This document shows, piece after piece, positions 12,223 through 25,295 of a DNA stretch of 64,000 bases. The notes under the pieces are model-generated. The model was given only the letters and a program-made list of their open reading frames with translations, was not told the origin of the DNA and did not search any database. Source of the stretch: Balanoglossus misakiensis (lineage: Eukaryota; Hemichordata); contig CM082589.2 in NCBI GenBank assembly GCA_040954595.2, forward strand, positions 9,672,001-9,736,000, in the 5' to 3' direction. Positions within the stretch are counted from its first letter, which is position 1; the number at the start of each line of letters is the position of its first letter. Position numbers and translations under genes: made by a program.

Positions 12223-12528
12223 TTAAAGTCTTTTTCCTCCCACTGGGAAAGTGGCTAGAGTCAATATGTGCATAATGGCAGCATTATATGGCACTGAATA
12301 AATGGCAGGGGTGTTTACATCTCCTAATTTGTTTTCACTTAAACCATGATAAATATCTAACATTATATGATCATATTGTGTATGCAACTCGGAGATGCGT
12401 TTCACTTCAGGGTTGGAAGTTTGTTTAGTCAAGTCTGGGAAGTGACATGTCTTCAAAGTGACTGATGTTATCTGCTTAGAGCTGAATGCCCATGGGTGTT
12501 CTTTCCTAGAAATACATTTTCTTTGCAT
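12223..12528 (-). CDS. Hypothetical open frame, unrecognised
   Basis: A 101-codon minus-strand frame outside the repeat fields with non-repetitive, fairly balanced amino-acid content (includes NPEVKRISELHTQYDHIMLD). No domain recognised, no clear splice sites, and chance frames of this size occur elsewhere in the window. Listed because it is not explained by a repeat or by a frame on the other strand. Confidence 0.15.
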   Translation of the reverse strand: MQRKCISRKEHPWAFSSKQITSVTLKTCHFPDLTKQTSNPEVKRISELHTQYDHIMLDIYHGLSENKLGDVNTPAIYSVPYNAAIMHILTLATFPVGGKRL

Positions 12529-12688
12529 TTCATAGACCTGTGTATAATTATAATTTCAGTTATATATTCTAATTTGTGTTTAGGTAGAGTATGCATGGAA
12601 TTAAAATAATTATTCTGTAATTACCCAACAAAAATGTTTGTCTTACAATTGTCTAGCAAGTGGGTATTTTGATTGTTAATTTGCACAG

Positions 12689-12936
12689 GCAACATTATGG
12701 AAGTAGCATAAAGAGTATTCGATAATATAGCAGACCTTCTAGCCAGAAAGAAGAGCTTAGAAGATTTATCAGCTCATAATATTCCTTTAACCAATGAACT
12801 TTATATGAACTTGCACACCTGCCTTCAAGATACAGGGATTAATGTTCAGGAAACCTTACCAGCTCTAGTACATTTATTTCAGCCAGAAATTGAATTACCA
12901 GAAAAAAAAATCAGTAATGTTACAAAGAAACAGTAA
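12689..12936 (+). CDS. Exon-like frame, unrecognised 75-codon C-terminus
   Basis: After an acceptor (TTTGCACAG, 12680-12688) the frame entered with two leftover bases reads NIMEVA, then TAA (12709-12711), then stays open for 74 further codons to TAA at 12934-12936. The open part runs RVFDNIADLLARKKSLEDLS and later DTGINVQETLPALVHLF, a strongly helical, charged pattern with no low complexity. It ends KKQ. The protein family is not recognised. A single C-to-T change of CAA would explain the early stop; otherwise the exon could start inside at a different acceptor. No ATG early in the frame, so it is best read as the last exon of a short gene starting upstream, perhaps in the CpG-richer stretch. 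Confidence 0.4.
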
Positions 12937-13874
12937 GAAAATAAATGGAGAAAGCCAGCAAGGAAGGCAGAAAAGTGGAATACATGAAATACACAGTTTG
13001 CTTAAACTACATGTGTATGCAGTAAAAACTGTATGGTGCAAGGACGTTCAGTTTTATGATTTATAGCCAGCCAGTCTTTCCATGCATATCATACCAAAAT
13101 TAATATGAAAATCGTGTAAATGTTAATAGACTACAAGGATAGTACAAATACATGTAGACATTACACTATCCAACTTTCTCCACTTTTGATATCTGCCCAA
13201 CACAGGCAAGCAAAAGGGCCGATCTGAGAGTTTGACTTGAATGATGGCAATTTTTGCTGTCCAGAAGTAACTGTATAAAATATTTTTGGTAGTAGTATTA
13301 TTGCTCAAAATACACAAGAATTTAAATATTTCCACTCACTACAGTGATTGAACTGATTTTCAGCAAATTGCAGTGTATAAACAGATATTGCCATCTAATG
13401 AAATATCAATCCAATATGGCCGCCCATTTGCAATGGTAAAATGCTAGGTTTTTCCTTTTTTGAGCGCCTGGGAATTTAAATTGTAATCCAGATATCAAAA
13501 ACTGAAGTCACTATCTGTATCTGCACATATATTGTAATATATTCTGAAAATTTCGTTACAATTAGATCAACTATGATTGAGACACGGAACATCAAACATT
13601 GCAAAATTTCATATTTCCCATGGTGCCATGCAAAAAATAGAGAGATTTTCTTTACAAGTTTAGATGATCTCCTGTAAAACTGAAAGAAGTATTCTTCTGT
13701 GAATCGTGCATAATTTTTTGAAAAATGTTGAAGATACTTGAGAATATCAGTATTTTTTGATGCTTTTGTACCTTGAAAACTGGTGAACCGATTTTGATAA
13801 TTTTCTTTATTATAACCTACAAAGACCTATAAAATTTTTTATCAGTAAAATAAACAGCCTTATATAATTTTACC
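12937..13874. other. No gene recognised
   Basis: AT-rich sequence following the exon-like frame, presumably 3' untranslated or intergenic. Phrases such as AATCCAATATGGCCGCC also occur around 12080, suggesting old dispersed repeats. Confidence 0.35.
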
Positions 13875-14148
13875 GGTCCAGCTGTTACAGAGACCACCGG
13901 CTATTTTATTATAAACTGGTGGTAGGTCAGTGAATGCCTCTGTCTGATTGGACTAATTAGCTTGTCATACTCGCATATATTTTACAGACAGTTTTTGGAC
14001 AAAAATCAGTTGTGGTCCAGCTGTTACAGAGACCACCGGTTATTTTATTATAAACTGGTGGTAGGTCAGTGAATGCCTCTGTCTGATTGGACTAATTAGC
14101 TTGTCATACTCGCATGTATTTTACAGACAGTTTTTGGACAAAAATCTG
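13875..14148. repeat. Tandem duplication, 139-bp period, two copies
   Basis: GGTCCAGCTGTTACAGAGAC starts at 13875 and again at 14014. The copies are almost identical, ending AAAAATCAGTTGT and AAAAATCTGTTTT. Each carries a short hairpin (ACCACCGG pairing with CTGGTGGT around an AT-rich loop). Near-identity indicates a recent event. Confidence 0.85.
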
Positions 14149-14891
14149 TTTTTTTTAGTGCTGCTTGTAAGATTGCAGTGACACATAACACTTGATTGAG
14201 CATGGTGAATTTTTTTATGTTTCCATAGTATTTGAATATTTTTGCCATATATGCTTGCCAATGTCGCCCGCGATTTAATTCTGGTGAATACCTAAAATCT
14301 GTGTAATCCCCAAATGGCACAACAGTTTCCTATACGCTATGTTTTAAGAAGTTAATTATACATAGACATAGTGACCTCTGGCTTACCATTTCTAGCCATC
14401 CACAACAGATACAGAGTTTGCTTTCTGTTGGAACCATGCTAACTGCTTTGGCCCCTGTAATGTTGCATGTTCCTTTAATTGTCTTCTTCATGTTGGCCAT
14501 ATTGGATTTTCTGATAACCTCTTAAAGTTGACATTTTTTCAAAACTACATGGCCAATCAAGTTCTAATTTACTGTCCCTTCCAATTTTTTTCAATAATAT
14601 TGTTAGTGGTCATGCGACTTTGGATTCATTATGGATTGTTGAAAAATCTCATTTAACATTTCCAAAATCTTTTTCTAATCAAGTTTTCAAGTGTATTGTG
14701 ATTAGTTAAACCTTATTGGAGCCAAATTGGACTTTCTGAACTCTAATTAAAGACAAAGATTTCCTATTTCTAGCCTACTCATTTAAAGCACACATTCATT
14801 TTATTGATACGAGTCACCATATGTATAGAATACGTTACATTTTTGGCAAATTTCACATGTCCTTTGATTCAGATTTGTTAGAACTGAATTG

Positions 14892-15940
14892 TACTTGGAT
14901 ATGTCTCTTGTTAAAAAGCACAACAGTCATGATTGTGTTCACATGAGTTTTATTGCTGCCAGGACATAACCCAAATATTTTGATAATTTTGGCAATGACC
15001 CTTGTTCTACTTGGATATGTCTCTAGTCTTGTTAAAAAGCACAACAGTCATAATTGTGTTCACATGAGTTTTATTGCTGCCAGGACATAACCCAAATATT
15101 TTGATAATTTTGGCGATGACCCTTGATCTACTTGGATATGTCTCTTGTTAAAAAGCACAACAGTCATGATTTTGTTCACATGAGTTTTATTGCTGCCAGG
15201 ACATAACCAAAATATTTTGATAATTTTGGCAATGACCCTTGATCTACTTGGATATGTCTCTTGTTAAAAAACACAACAGTCATAATTGTGTTCACATGAG
15301 TTTTATTGCTGCCTGGACATAACCTACATATTTTGATAATGTTGGCAATGATCCTTGATCTACTTGGATATGCCTCTTGTTAAAAAGCACAACAGTCATG
15401 ATTGTGTTCACATGAGTTTTATTGCTGCCAGGACATAACCCAAATATTTTGATAATTTTGGCAATGACCCTTGATCTACTTGGATATGTCTCTTGTTAAA
15501 AAGCACAACAGTCATGATTGTGTTCACACGAGTTTTATTGCTGCCAGGACATAACCCAAATATTTTGATAATTTTGGCAATGACCCTTGATCTACTTGGA
15601 TATGTCTCTTGTTAAAAAGCACAACAGTCATTATTGTGTTCATATGAGTTTTATTGCTGCCAGGACATAACCAAAATATTTTGATAATTTTGGCAATGAC
15701 CCTTGATCTACTTGGATAGGTCTCTTGTTAAAAAGCACAACAGTCATGATTTTGTTCACATGAGTTATATTGCTGCCAGGACATAACCCAAATATTTTGA
15801 TAATTTTGGCCATGACCCTTGATCTACTTGGATATGTCTCTTGTTAAAAAGCACAACAGTCATGATATTGTACACATGAGTACTATTGCTGCCTGGACAT
15901 AACCCAAATATTTTGATAATTTTGGCCATGGTCTACTTTC
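14892..15940. repeat. 116-bp array, about 9 copies
   Basis: CTTGGATATGTCTCTTGTTA recurs every 116 bp from 14894 to 15826. Copies contain AAGCACAACAGTCATGATT, TGCTGCCAGGACATAACCC and TTTTGATAATTTTGGC. The period is not a multiple of three, so no frame runs through. Confidence 0.9.
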
Positions 15941-17614
15941 CCATAACTTGCCATGCACAGCAGATACGCCTTTCAAATTTAGAGGACTGGAACACCTAAT
16001 GAAGTATTAATCTTTAACACAATCGTTATGTACTTATCCTATTTAAAGTTAACCAATTGAGCTTAGAAGTTTGGTTCTTGTTGGACACTTATCAGTTTGA
16101 TGTCAAAATTTGTTGGCACAAATTTGCGTGACCTCTGGCTTACTTACCATTTCTCAGCATCCATAACAGATACAGCCTTTGCTTTCTGTTGGAACCATGC
16201 TAACCACTTTGGTCACTCCAATGCTGCTTATAGTTGGGTCTTCTTCATGGCGGCCATATTGGATTTTCTGATAATCTCTAAAAGTGTACATTTTTTTCTA
16301 AACTGCAGGGCCAATCAAGTTCTAATTTACTGGCCGTTCCAATTTTTTTTCAATTATATTAATAGTGGTCATGTGAATTTGGATTTATTATGGATTTTTT
16401 CAAAAACTCATGAAGATTTCCAAAATCTTTTTTAATCAAGCTTTCAAGTGAATTGTGATTGGTTAAACCTTATTGAAGCCAAATTGGATTGTCTGAACTC
16501 CGATTAAAAACTAAAATTTCCTATTTCAAGGCTACTGAATGATAGCACACCAATCCTTTTTATGGATACGAGTCACCATAAGACCAGAATATGTTAAACA
16601 ATTTTTATCAACTTTCACATGTCCTTTCATCCATTTTTTCAACACTTAATTATACAATTTTTTTGCAACTGTCATTCGTCTTTTGATCCAGATCTTTCAG
16701 AACTTAATTCTACGTTGATATGCCTCTTGTTAAAAAGCACAAGAGTCGTGATTTTGTTCACATGAGTACTACTGCTGCCCGGACATAACCCAAATATTTT
16801 GATAATTTTGGCAGTAACTTTTGATCTACATTCCCATAACTTGGCATGCACAGCAGATACAGCTTTTAAATTTAGAGGACTGGAACACCTAATAAAGTAC
16901 ATGTATTAACTTTAACACAATAATTATGTATATAAGCTATTTAAAGTTAACCAATAAAGCGTAGAAGTCTGCTTTTTGTTGGACACTGATCAGTTTGGTA
17001 TCAAATTTTGTTGGCACATTTTGCATCACCTCTGGCATACTTTACCATTTCTAGGCATCCACAACAGATGCAGCATTTGCTTTCTGTTGGAACCATGCTA
17101 ACCGCTTTGGCCACTCCAATGCTGCTTGTAGCTCTAATTGTCTTCTTCATGGTGGCCATATTGGAATTTCTAATAACCTTTAAAAGTTGACATTTTCATA
17201 AACTACAGGGCCAATCAAATTCTAGTTTACTGTAGGGTTGAAAGTTTGACAAAAATATCATTAGTGGTCAAGTGACTTTGGGTGCCTAATTGGATTGTTT
17301 AAAAATCTCATTAAAAAATTACAGAACATCTTTTTCTAATCAAGTTTTCAAGTGAATTGTGATTGGTGTCACCTTATTGGAGCCAAATTGGATTTTTCTA
17401 AACACTGATTAAAAACTAAGATTTTCTATTTCTAGCCTACTCATTGAAAGCACACAAATTAATTTTATGGATACGAGTCGCCATATGACTAGAATACGTT
17501 ACATTTTTTGGCAACTTTCACATGTCCTTTGATCCAGTTTTTTCAAAACTTGATTAAACAATTTGTTGGCAACTCTCGCATGTCCTTTGACCCAGTAATT
17601 CCATAACTAAATTT

Positions 17615-18190
17615 TATGTGGATATGGCTCTTGATAAAAAGCTAAACAGTCATGATTTTGTTCAAAGAGTACTACTGCTGCCAGGACATAACCCAAATAT
17701 TTTGATAATTTTGGCAATGACCCTTGATCTACTTGGATATGTCTCTTGTTAAAAAGCACAACAGTCATGATTTTGTTCACATGAGTTTTATTGCTGCCAG
17801 GACATAACCCAAATATTTTGATAATTTTGGCAATGACCCTTGATCTACTTGGATATGTCTCTTGTTAAAAAGCACAACAGTCATGATTTTGTTCACATGA
17901 GTTTTATTGCTGCCAGGACATAACCCAAATATTTTGATAATTTTGGCCATGACCCTTGATCTACTTGGATATGTCTCTTGTTAAAAAGCACAACAGTCAT
18001 GATTTTGTTCACATGAGTTTTATTGCTGCCAGGACATAACCCAAATATTTTGATAATTTTGGCCATGACCCTTGATCTACTTGCATATGTCTCTTGTTAA
18101 AAAGCACAACAGTCATGATTTTGTACACATGAGTACTATTGCTGCCTGGACATAACCCAAATATTTTGATAATTTTGGCCATGATCTACT
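17615..18190. repeat. 116-bp array, about 5 copies
   Basis: The same monomer as at 14892, starting with a variant copy (GTGGATATGGCTCTTGAT) and continuing at 17731, 17847, 17963 and 18079. Confidence 0.9.
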
Positions 18191-19127
18191 TTCCCATAAT
18201 TTGACATGCACAGCAGATATGGCTTTCAAATATAGAGGACTGGAACACCTAATGAAGTATTAATCTTTAACACAATCATTATGTACTTATCCTATTTAAA
18301 GTTAACCAATTGAGCTTAGAAGTTTGGTTCTTGTTGGACACTTATCAGTTTGATATCAAAATTTGTTGGCACAAATTTGCGTGACCTCTGGCTTACCTAC
18401 CATTCTATGAATCCACAACAGATACAGAGTTTGCTTTCTGTTGGAACCATGCTAACTGCTTTGGCCCCTGTGATGCTGCATGTTCTTTTAATTGTCTTCT
18501 TCATGGTGGCCATATTGGATTTTCTGATAACCTTTAAAAGTTGACATTTTTTTTCAAAAATTACAAGGCCAATCAAGTTCTAATTTACTGTACGTTCCAA
18601 TTTTTTAAAATAATATTGTTAGTGTTCATGTGAATTTGGATTTATTATGGATTTTTGAAAAATACCATGAAAAATTTCCAAAATCTTTTTTTAATCAAGC
18701 TTTCGCGTAAATTGTGATTGGTTAAACCTTATTGAAGCCTAATTGGATTTTCTGAACTCCGATTAAAAACTAAAATTTATTTCCTATTTGTAGGCTACTG
18801 AATGATAGCACACCAAGCCTTTTTATGGATAGAGTCAACATAAGACAAGAATGTTAAAAAAATTTGTCAACTTTCACATGTCCATTGATCCTTTTTTTAA
18901 CACTTAATTATACAATTTTTTGCAACTTTCATTTTCCCTTTGATCAAGATCTTTCAGAACTTAATTGTACATTGATATGTCTCTTGTTAAAAAGCACAAC
19001 AGTCATGATTTTGTTCACATGAGTACTACTCTGGCAGGACATAACCCAAATATTTTGATAATTTTGGCAATGACCCTTGATCTACATTTCCAAAACTTGG
19101 CATGCACAGCAGATACAGCTTTTATTA

Positions 19128-19478
19128 GCTCTGCTGTCACTTGTGTCAGCCGAGCTGTAGCAGTAGGTTGATAAATGTCTGTCCGTCGTCTGTCGTCCGT
19201 CATCCGTCGTCCGTCAACTTTTGGTATTTCAATCTTCTTCTATAAAACTACTTGGCATATTTAGCTGAAATTTGGTTGGAATGTGTGTTATGGTGCCCTT
19301 ACCTGATTTTGTTAATTTGGATTTGATCGGGTCATGAATATGCAAATTAGATCTAAAAATAAAATTTTTGGTAAAAAAATCTTCTTCTCCCTAACTACAT
19401 GTACGATGGAGCTGAAAATTGGTAGGAATGTGTGGTATGGTGCCCCTACCTGATTTTGTTAATTGGAATTTTGATGGG
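19128..19478. mobile_element. Truncated copy of the AGCTCTGCTG-bounded element
   Basis: It starts AGCTCTGCTGTCACTTGTGT and the CCGTCGTC-rich leader, holds about two 145-bp repeat copies, then stops at a junction with a 0.9-kb unit near 19478. The full version is at 25296-27105. Confidence 0.6.
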
Positions 19479-20007
19479 GTCTGCTTTCTGTTGGAACCTT
19501 GGTCCCTCCAATGCTACTTTTAGTTGTAATTGTCTTCTTCATGGCGGCCATATTGGATTTTCTAATAAGCTTTAAAGGTTGACATTTTCATAAACTACAG
19601 GGCCAATCAAGTTCTAATTTACTGTGCGGTTGAAAGTTTGATAAAATATCATTAGTGGTCATGTGACTTTTGGTGCCTTATTGGATTTTTTAAAAATCTC
19701 ATTCAAAAATTACGAAAATCTTTTTCTAATCAAGTTTTCAAGTGAATTGTGATTGGTTTAACCTTATCAGAGCCAAATTGGATTTTCTGAACTCCGATTA
19801 AAAGCTAAAATTCCTTTTTTTTATCCTACTCATTGAAAGCACACAAATTCTTTCTGTGGATACGAGTCACCATATGACTAGAATATGTTACATTTTTTGA
19901 CAACTTTCATATGTTCTTTGATCCAGTTTTTTTTCAGTATTTGATTAAACAATTTGTTGGCGACTCTCGCATGTCCTTTGATCCAGTAATTCCATAACTT
20001 AATTTTA

Positions 20008-22440
20008 TGTGGATATGGCTCTTGATAAAAAGCTCAACAGTCATGATTTTGTTCAAAGAGTACTACTGCTGCCAGGACATAACCCAAATATTTTGATAAT
20101 TTTGGCAATGACCCTTGATCTACTTGGATATGTCTCTTGTTAAAAAGCACAACAGTCATGATTTTGTTCACATGAGTTTTATTGCTGCCAGGACATAACC
20201 CAAATATTTTGATAATCTTGGTAATGACCCTTGATCCCTTGGATATGTCTCTTGTTAAAAAGCACAACAGTCATGATTTTGTTCACATGAGTTTTATTGT
20301 TGCCAGGACATAACCCAAATATTTTGATAATTTTGGCCATGACCCTTGATCTACTTGGATATGTCTCTTGTTAAAAAGCACAACAGTCATGATTTTGTTC
20401 ACATGAGTTTTGTCGCTGCCAGGACATAACCCAAATATTTTGATAACTTTGGCAATGACCCTTGATCTACTTGGATATGTCTCTTGTTAAAAAGCACAAC
20501 AGTCATGATTTTGTTCACATGAGTTTTATTGCTGCCAGGACATAACCCAAATATTTTGATAATCTTGGCAATGACCCTTGATCTACTTGGATATGTCTCT
20601 TGTTAAAAAGCACAACAGTCATGATTTTGTTCACATGAGTTTTATTGCTGCCAGGACATTACCAAAATATTTTGATAATTTTGGCAATGACCCTTGATCT
20701 ACTTGGATATGTCTCTTGTTAAAAGGCACAACAGTCATGATTTTGTTCACATGAGTTTTATTGCTGCCAGGACATAATCCAAATATTTTGATAATCTTGG
20801 TAATGACCCTTGATCTACTTGGATATGTCTCTTGTTAAAAAGCACAACAGTCATGATTTTGTTCACATGAGTACTATTGCTGCCTGGACATAACCCAAAT
20901 ATTTTGATAATTTTGGCAATGACCCTTGATCTACTTGGATATGTCTCTTGTTAAAAGCACAACAGTCATGATTTTGTTCACATGAGTTTTATTGCTGCCA
21001 GGACATAACCCAAATATTTTGATAATCATGGCAATGACCCTTGATCTACTTGGATATGTCTCTTGTTAAAAAGCACAACAGTCATGATTTTGTTCACATG
21101 AGTTTTATTGCTGCCAGGACATAACCCAAATATTTTGATAATTTTGGCAATGACCCTTGATCTACTTGGATATGTCTCTTGTTAAAAGGCACAACAGTCA
21201 TGATTTTGTTCACATGAGTTTTATTGCTGCCAGGACATAACCCAAATATTTTGATAATCTTGGTAATGACCCTTGATCTACTTGGATATGTCTCTTGTTA
21301 AAAAGCACAACAGTCATGATTTTGTTCACATGAGTACTATTGCTGCCTGGACATAACCCAAATATTTTGATAATTTTGGCAATGACCCTTGATCTACTTG
21401 GATATGTCTCTTGTTAAAAAGCACAACAGTCATGATTTTGTTCACATGAGTACTATTGCTGCCTGGACATAACCCAAATATTTTGATAATTTTGGCAATG
21501 ACCCTTGATCTACTTGGATATGCCTCTTGTTAAAAAGCACAACAGTCATGATTTTGTTCACATGAGTACTATTGCTGCCTGGACATAACCCAAATATTTT
21601 GATAATTTTGGCAATGACCCTTGATCTACTTGGATATGTCTCTTGTTAAAAAGCACAACAGTCATGATTTTGTTCACATGAGTACTATTGGTGCCTGGAC
21701 ATAACCCAAATATTTTGATAATTTTGGCAATGACCCTTGATCTACTTGGATATGTCTCTTGTTAAAAAGCACAACAGTCATGATTTTGTTCACATGAGTT
21801 TTATTGCTGCCAGGACATAACCCAAATATTTTGATAATTTTGGCAATGACCCTTGATCTACTTGGATATGTCTCTTGTTAAAAAGCACAACAGTCATGAT
21901 TTTGTTCACATGAGTTTTATTGCTGCCAGGACATAACCCATATATTTTGATCATTTTGGCAATGACCCTTGATCTACTTGGATATGTCTCTTGTTAAAAA
22001 GCACAATAGTCATGATTTTGTTCACATGAGTTTTATTGCTGCCAGGACATAACCCAAATATTTGGATAATTTTGGCAATGACCCTTGATCTACTTGGATA
22101 TGTCTCTTGTTAAAAAGCACAACAGTCATGATTTTGTTCATATGAATTTTATTGCTGCCAGGACATAACCCAAATATTTTGATTATTTCGGCCATGACCC
22201 TTGATCTACTTGGATATGTCTCTTGTTAAAAAGCACAACAGTCATGATTTTGTTCACATGAGTTTTATTGTTGCCAGGACATAACCCAAATATTTTGATA
22301 ATTTTGGCCATGACCCTTGATCTACTTGGATATGTCTCTTGTTAAAAAGCACAACAGTCATGATTTTGTACACATGAGTACTATTGCTGCCAGGACATAA
22401 CCCAAATATTTTGATAATTTTGGCCATGATCTTCTTTCCC
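20008..22440. repeat. 116-bp array, about 21 copies
   Basis: The largest expansion of the 116-bp monomer. CTTGGATATGTCTCTTGTTA or close variants occur at 20124, 20238, 20354 and on to 22324. Small variants (TGCTGCCAGG against TGCTGCCTGG, TTTTAT against TACTAT) alternate in blocks, pointing to multi-copy duplication steps. Confidence 0.92.
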
Positions 22441-24115
22441 ATAACTTGCCATGCACAGCAGATACGGCTTTCAAATTTAGAGGACTGGAACACCTAATGA
22501 AGTATTAATTTTTAACACAATCATTATGTACTTATCCTATTTAAAGTTAACCAATTGAGCTTAGAAGTTTGGTTCTTGTTGGACACTTATCAGTTTGATG
22601 TCAAAATTTGTTGGCACAAATTTGCCTGACCTCTGGCTTACTTACCATTTCTCAGCATCCATAACAGATACAGCCTTTGCTTTCTGTTGGAACCATGCTA
22701 ACCACTTTGGTCACTCCAATGCTGCTTATAGTTGGGTCTTCTTCATGGCGGCCATATTGGATTTTCTGATAATCTCTAAAAGTGGACATTTTTTTCTAAA
22801 CTGCAGGGCCAATCAAGTTCTAATTTACTGGCCGTTCCATTTTTTTTTCAATTATATTAATAGTGGTCATGTGAATTTGGATTCATTATGGATTTTTTCA
22901 AAAACTCATGAAAAATTTCCAAAATCTTTTTTAATCAAGCTTTCAAGTGAATTGTGATTGGTTAAACCTTATTGAAGTCAAATTGGATTGTCTGAACTCC
23001 GATTAAAAACTAAAATTTCCTATTTCAAGGCTACTGAATGATAGCACACCAATCCTTTTTATGGATACGAGTCACCATAAGTCCAGAATATGTTAAACAA
23101 TTTTTATCAACTTTCACATGTCCTTTCATCCATTTTTTCAACACTTAATTATACTATTTTTTTGCAACTTTCATTCGTCTTTTGATCCAGATCTTTCAGA
23201 ACTTAATTCTACGTTGATATGCCTCTTGTTAAAAAGCACAACAGTCGTGATTTTGTTCACATGAGTACTACTGCTGCCAGGACATAACCCAAATATTTTG
23301 ATAATTTTGGCAGTAACTTTTGATCTACATTCCCATAACTTGGCATGTACAGCAGATACAGCTTTTAAATTTAGAGGCTTGGAACACCTAATGAAGTACA
23401 TGTATTAACTTTAACACAATAATTATGTATATAAGCTATTTAAAGTTAACTAATAAAGCGTAGAAGTCTGCTCTTTGTTGGACATTGATCAGTTTGGTAT
23501 CAAATTTTGTTGGCACATTTTGCATCACCTCTGGCATACTTTACCATTTCTAGGCATCCACAACAGATACAGCCTTTGCTTTCTGTTGGAACCATGCTAA
23601 CCGCTTTGGCCACTCCAATGCTGCTTGTAGCTCTAATTGTCTTCTTCATGGTGGCCATATTGGATTTTCTAATAACCTTTAAAAGTTGACATTTTCATAA
23701 ACTACAGGGCAAATCAAATTCTAGTTTACTGTAGGGTTGAAAGTTTGACAAAAATATCATTAGTGGTCATGTGACTTTGGGTGCCTAATTGGATTGTTTA
23801 AAAATCTCATTAAAAAATTACAGAACATCTTTTTCTAATCAAGTTTTCAAGTGAATTGTGATTGGTGTCACCTTATTGGAGCCAAATTGGATTTTTCTGA
23901 ACACTGATTAAAAACTAAGATTTCCTATTTCTAGCCTACTCATTGAAAGCACACAAATTAATTTTATGGATACGAGTCGCCATATGACTAGAATACGTTA
24001 CATTTTTTGGCAACTTTCACATGTCCTTTGATCCAGTTTTTTCAAAACTTGATTAAACAATTTGTTGGCAACTCTCGCATGTCCTTTGACCCAGTAATTC
24101 CATAACTTAATTTTA

Positions 24116-24460
24116 TGTGGATATGGCTCTTGATAAAAAGCTCAACAGTCATGATTTTGTTCATAGAGTACTACTGCTGCCAGGACATAACCCAAATATT
24201 TTGATAATTTTGGCAATGACCATTGATCTACTTGGATATGTCTCTTGTTAAAAAGCACAACAGTCATGATTTTGTTCACATGAGTTTTATTGCTGCCAGG
24301 ACATAACCCAAATATTTTGATAATTTTGGCCATGACCCTTGATCTACTTGGATATGTCTCTTGTTAAAAAGCACAACAGTCATGATTTTGTACACATGAG
24401 TACTATTGCTGCCTGGACATAACCCAAATATTTTGATAATTTTGGCCATGATCTACTTAA
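24116..24460. repeat. 116-bp array, 3 copies
   Basis: Monomer starts at 24116 (variant), 24232 and 24347. It is the shorter counterpart of the 17615-18190 array in the other duplicate. Confidence 0.88.
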
Positions 24461-25295
24461 ATCCTATTTAAAGTTAACCAATTGAGCTTAGAAGTTTGGT
24501 TCTTGTTGGACACTTATCAGTTTGATATCAAAATTTGTTGGCACAAATTTCCGTGACCTCTGGCTTACCTACCATTCTAAGAATCCATAACAGATACAGA
24601 GTTTGCTTTCTGTTGGAACCATGCTAACTGCTTTGGCCCCTGTGATGCTGCATGTTCTTTTAATTGTCTTCTTCATGGTGGCCATATTGGATTTTCTGAT
24701 AACCTTTAAAAGTTGACATTTTTTTTCAAAAATTACAAGGCCAATCAAGTTCTAATTTACTGTACGTTCCAATTTTTTAAAATAATATTGTTAGTGTTCA
24801 TGTGAATTTGGATTTATTATGGATTTTTGAAAAATCCCATGAAAAATTTCCAAAATCTTTTTTTAATCACGCTTTCGCGTAAAATGTGATTGGTTAAACC
24901 TTATTGAAGCCTAATTGGATTTTCTGAACTCCGATTAAAAACTAAAATTTCCTATTTGTAGGCTACTGAATGATAGCACACCAAGCCTTTTTATGGATAG
25001 AGTCAACATAAGACCAGAATGTTAAAATTTTTTGTCAACTTTCACATGTCCATTGATCCTTTTTTTAACACTTAATTATACAAATTTTTGCAACTTTCAT
25101 TTTCCCTTTGATCAAGATCTTTCAGAACTTAATTGTACATTGATATGTCTCTTGTTAAAAAGCACAACAGTCATGATTTTGTTCACATGAGTACTACTCT
25201 GGCAGGACATAACCCAAATATTTTGATAATTTTGGCAATGACCCTTGATCTACATTTCCAAAACTTGGCATGCACAGCAGATACAGCTTTTATTA

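Larger units (their letters stand above)
15930..22430. repeat. Copy 1 of a 6.5-kb segmental tandem duplication
   Basis: From the link with GCATGCACAGCAGATAC onward this block is nearly identical to 22430-27960. Landmarks at 16097, 16672 and 17008 reappear 6,498-6,499 bp later; landmarks at 18965 and 19015 reappear 6,168 bp later, because the internal array sizes differ and about 100 bp of link is missing in copy 2. At about 19478 copy 1 jumps from the AGCTCTGCTG element into the next unit, lacking about 1.7 kb present in copy 2. Confidence 0.85.

Noticed and set aside
20008-22440. Regular array considered as CRISPR
   Set aside because: The whole 116-bp monomer is conserved without unique spacers, the setting is eukaryotic, and no cas genes are present.
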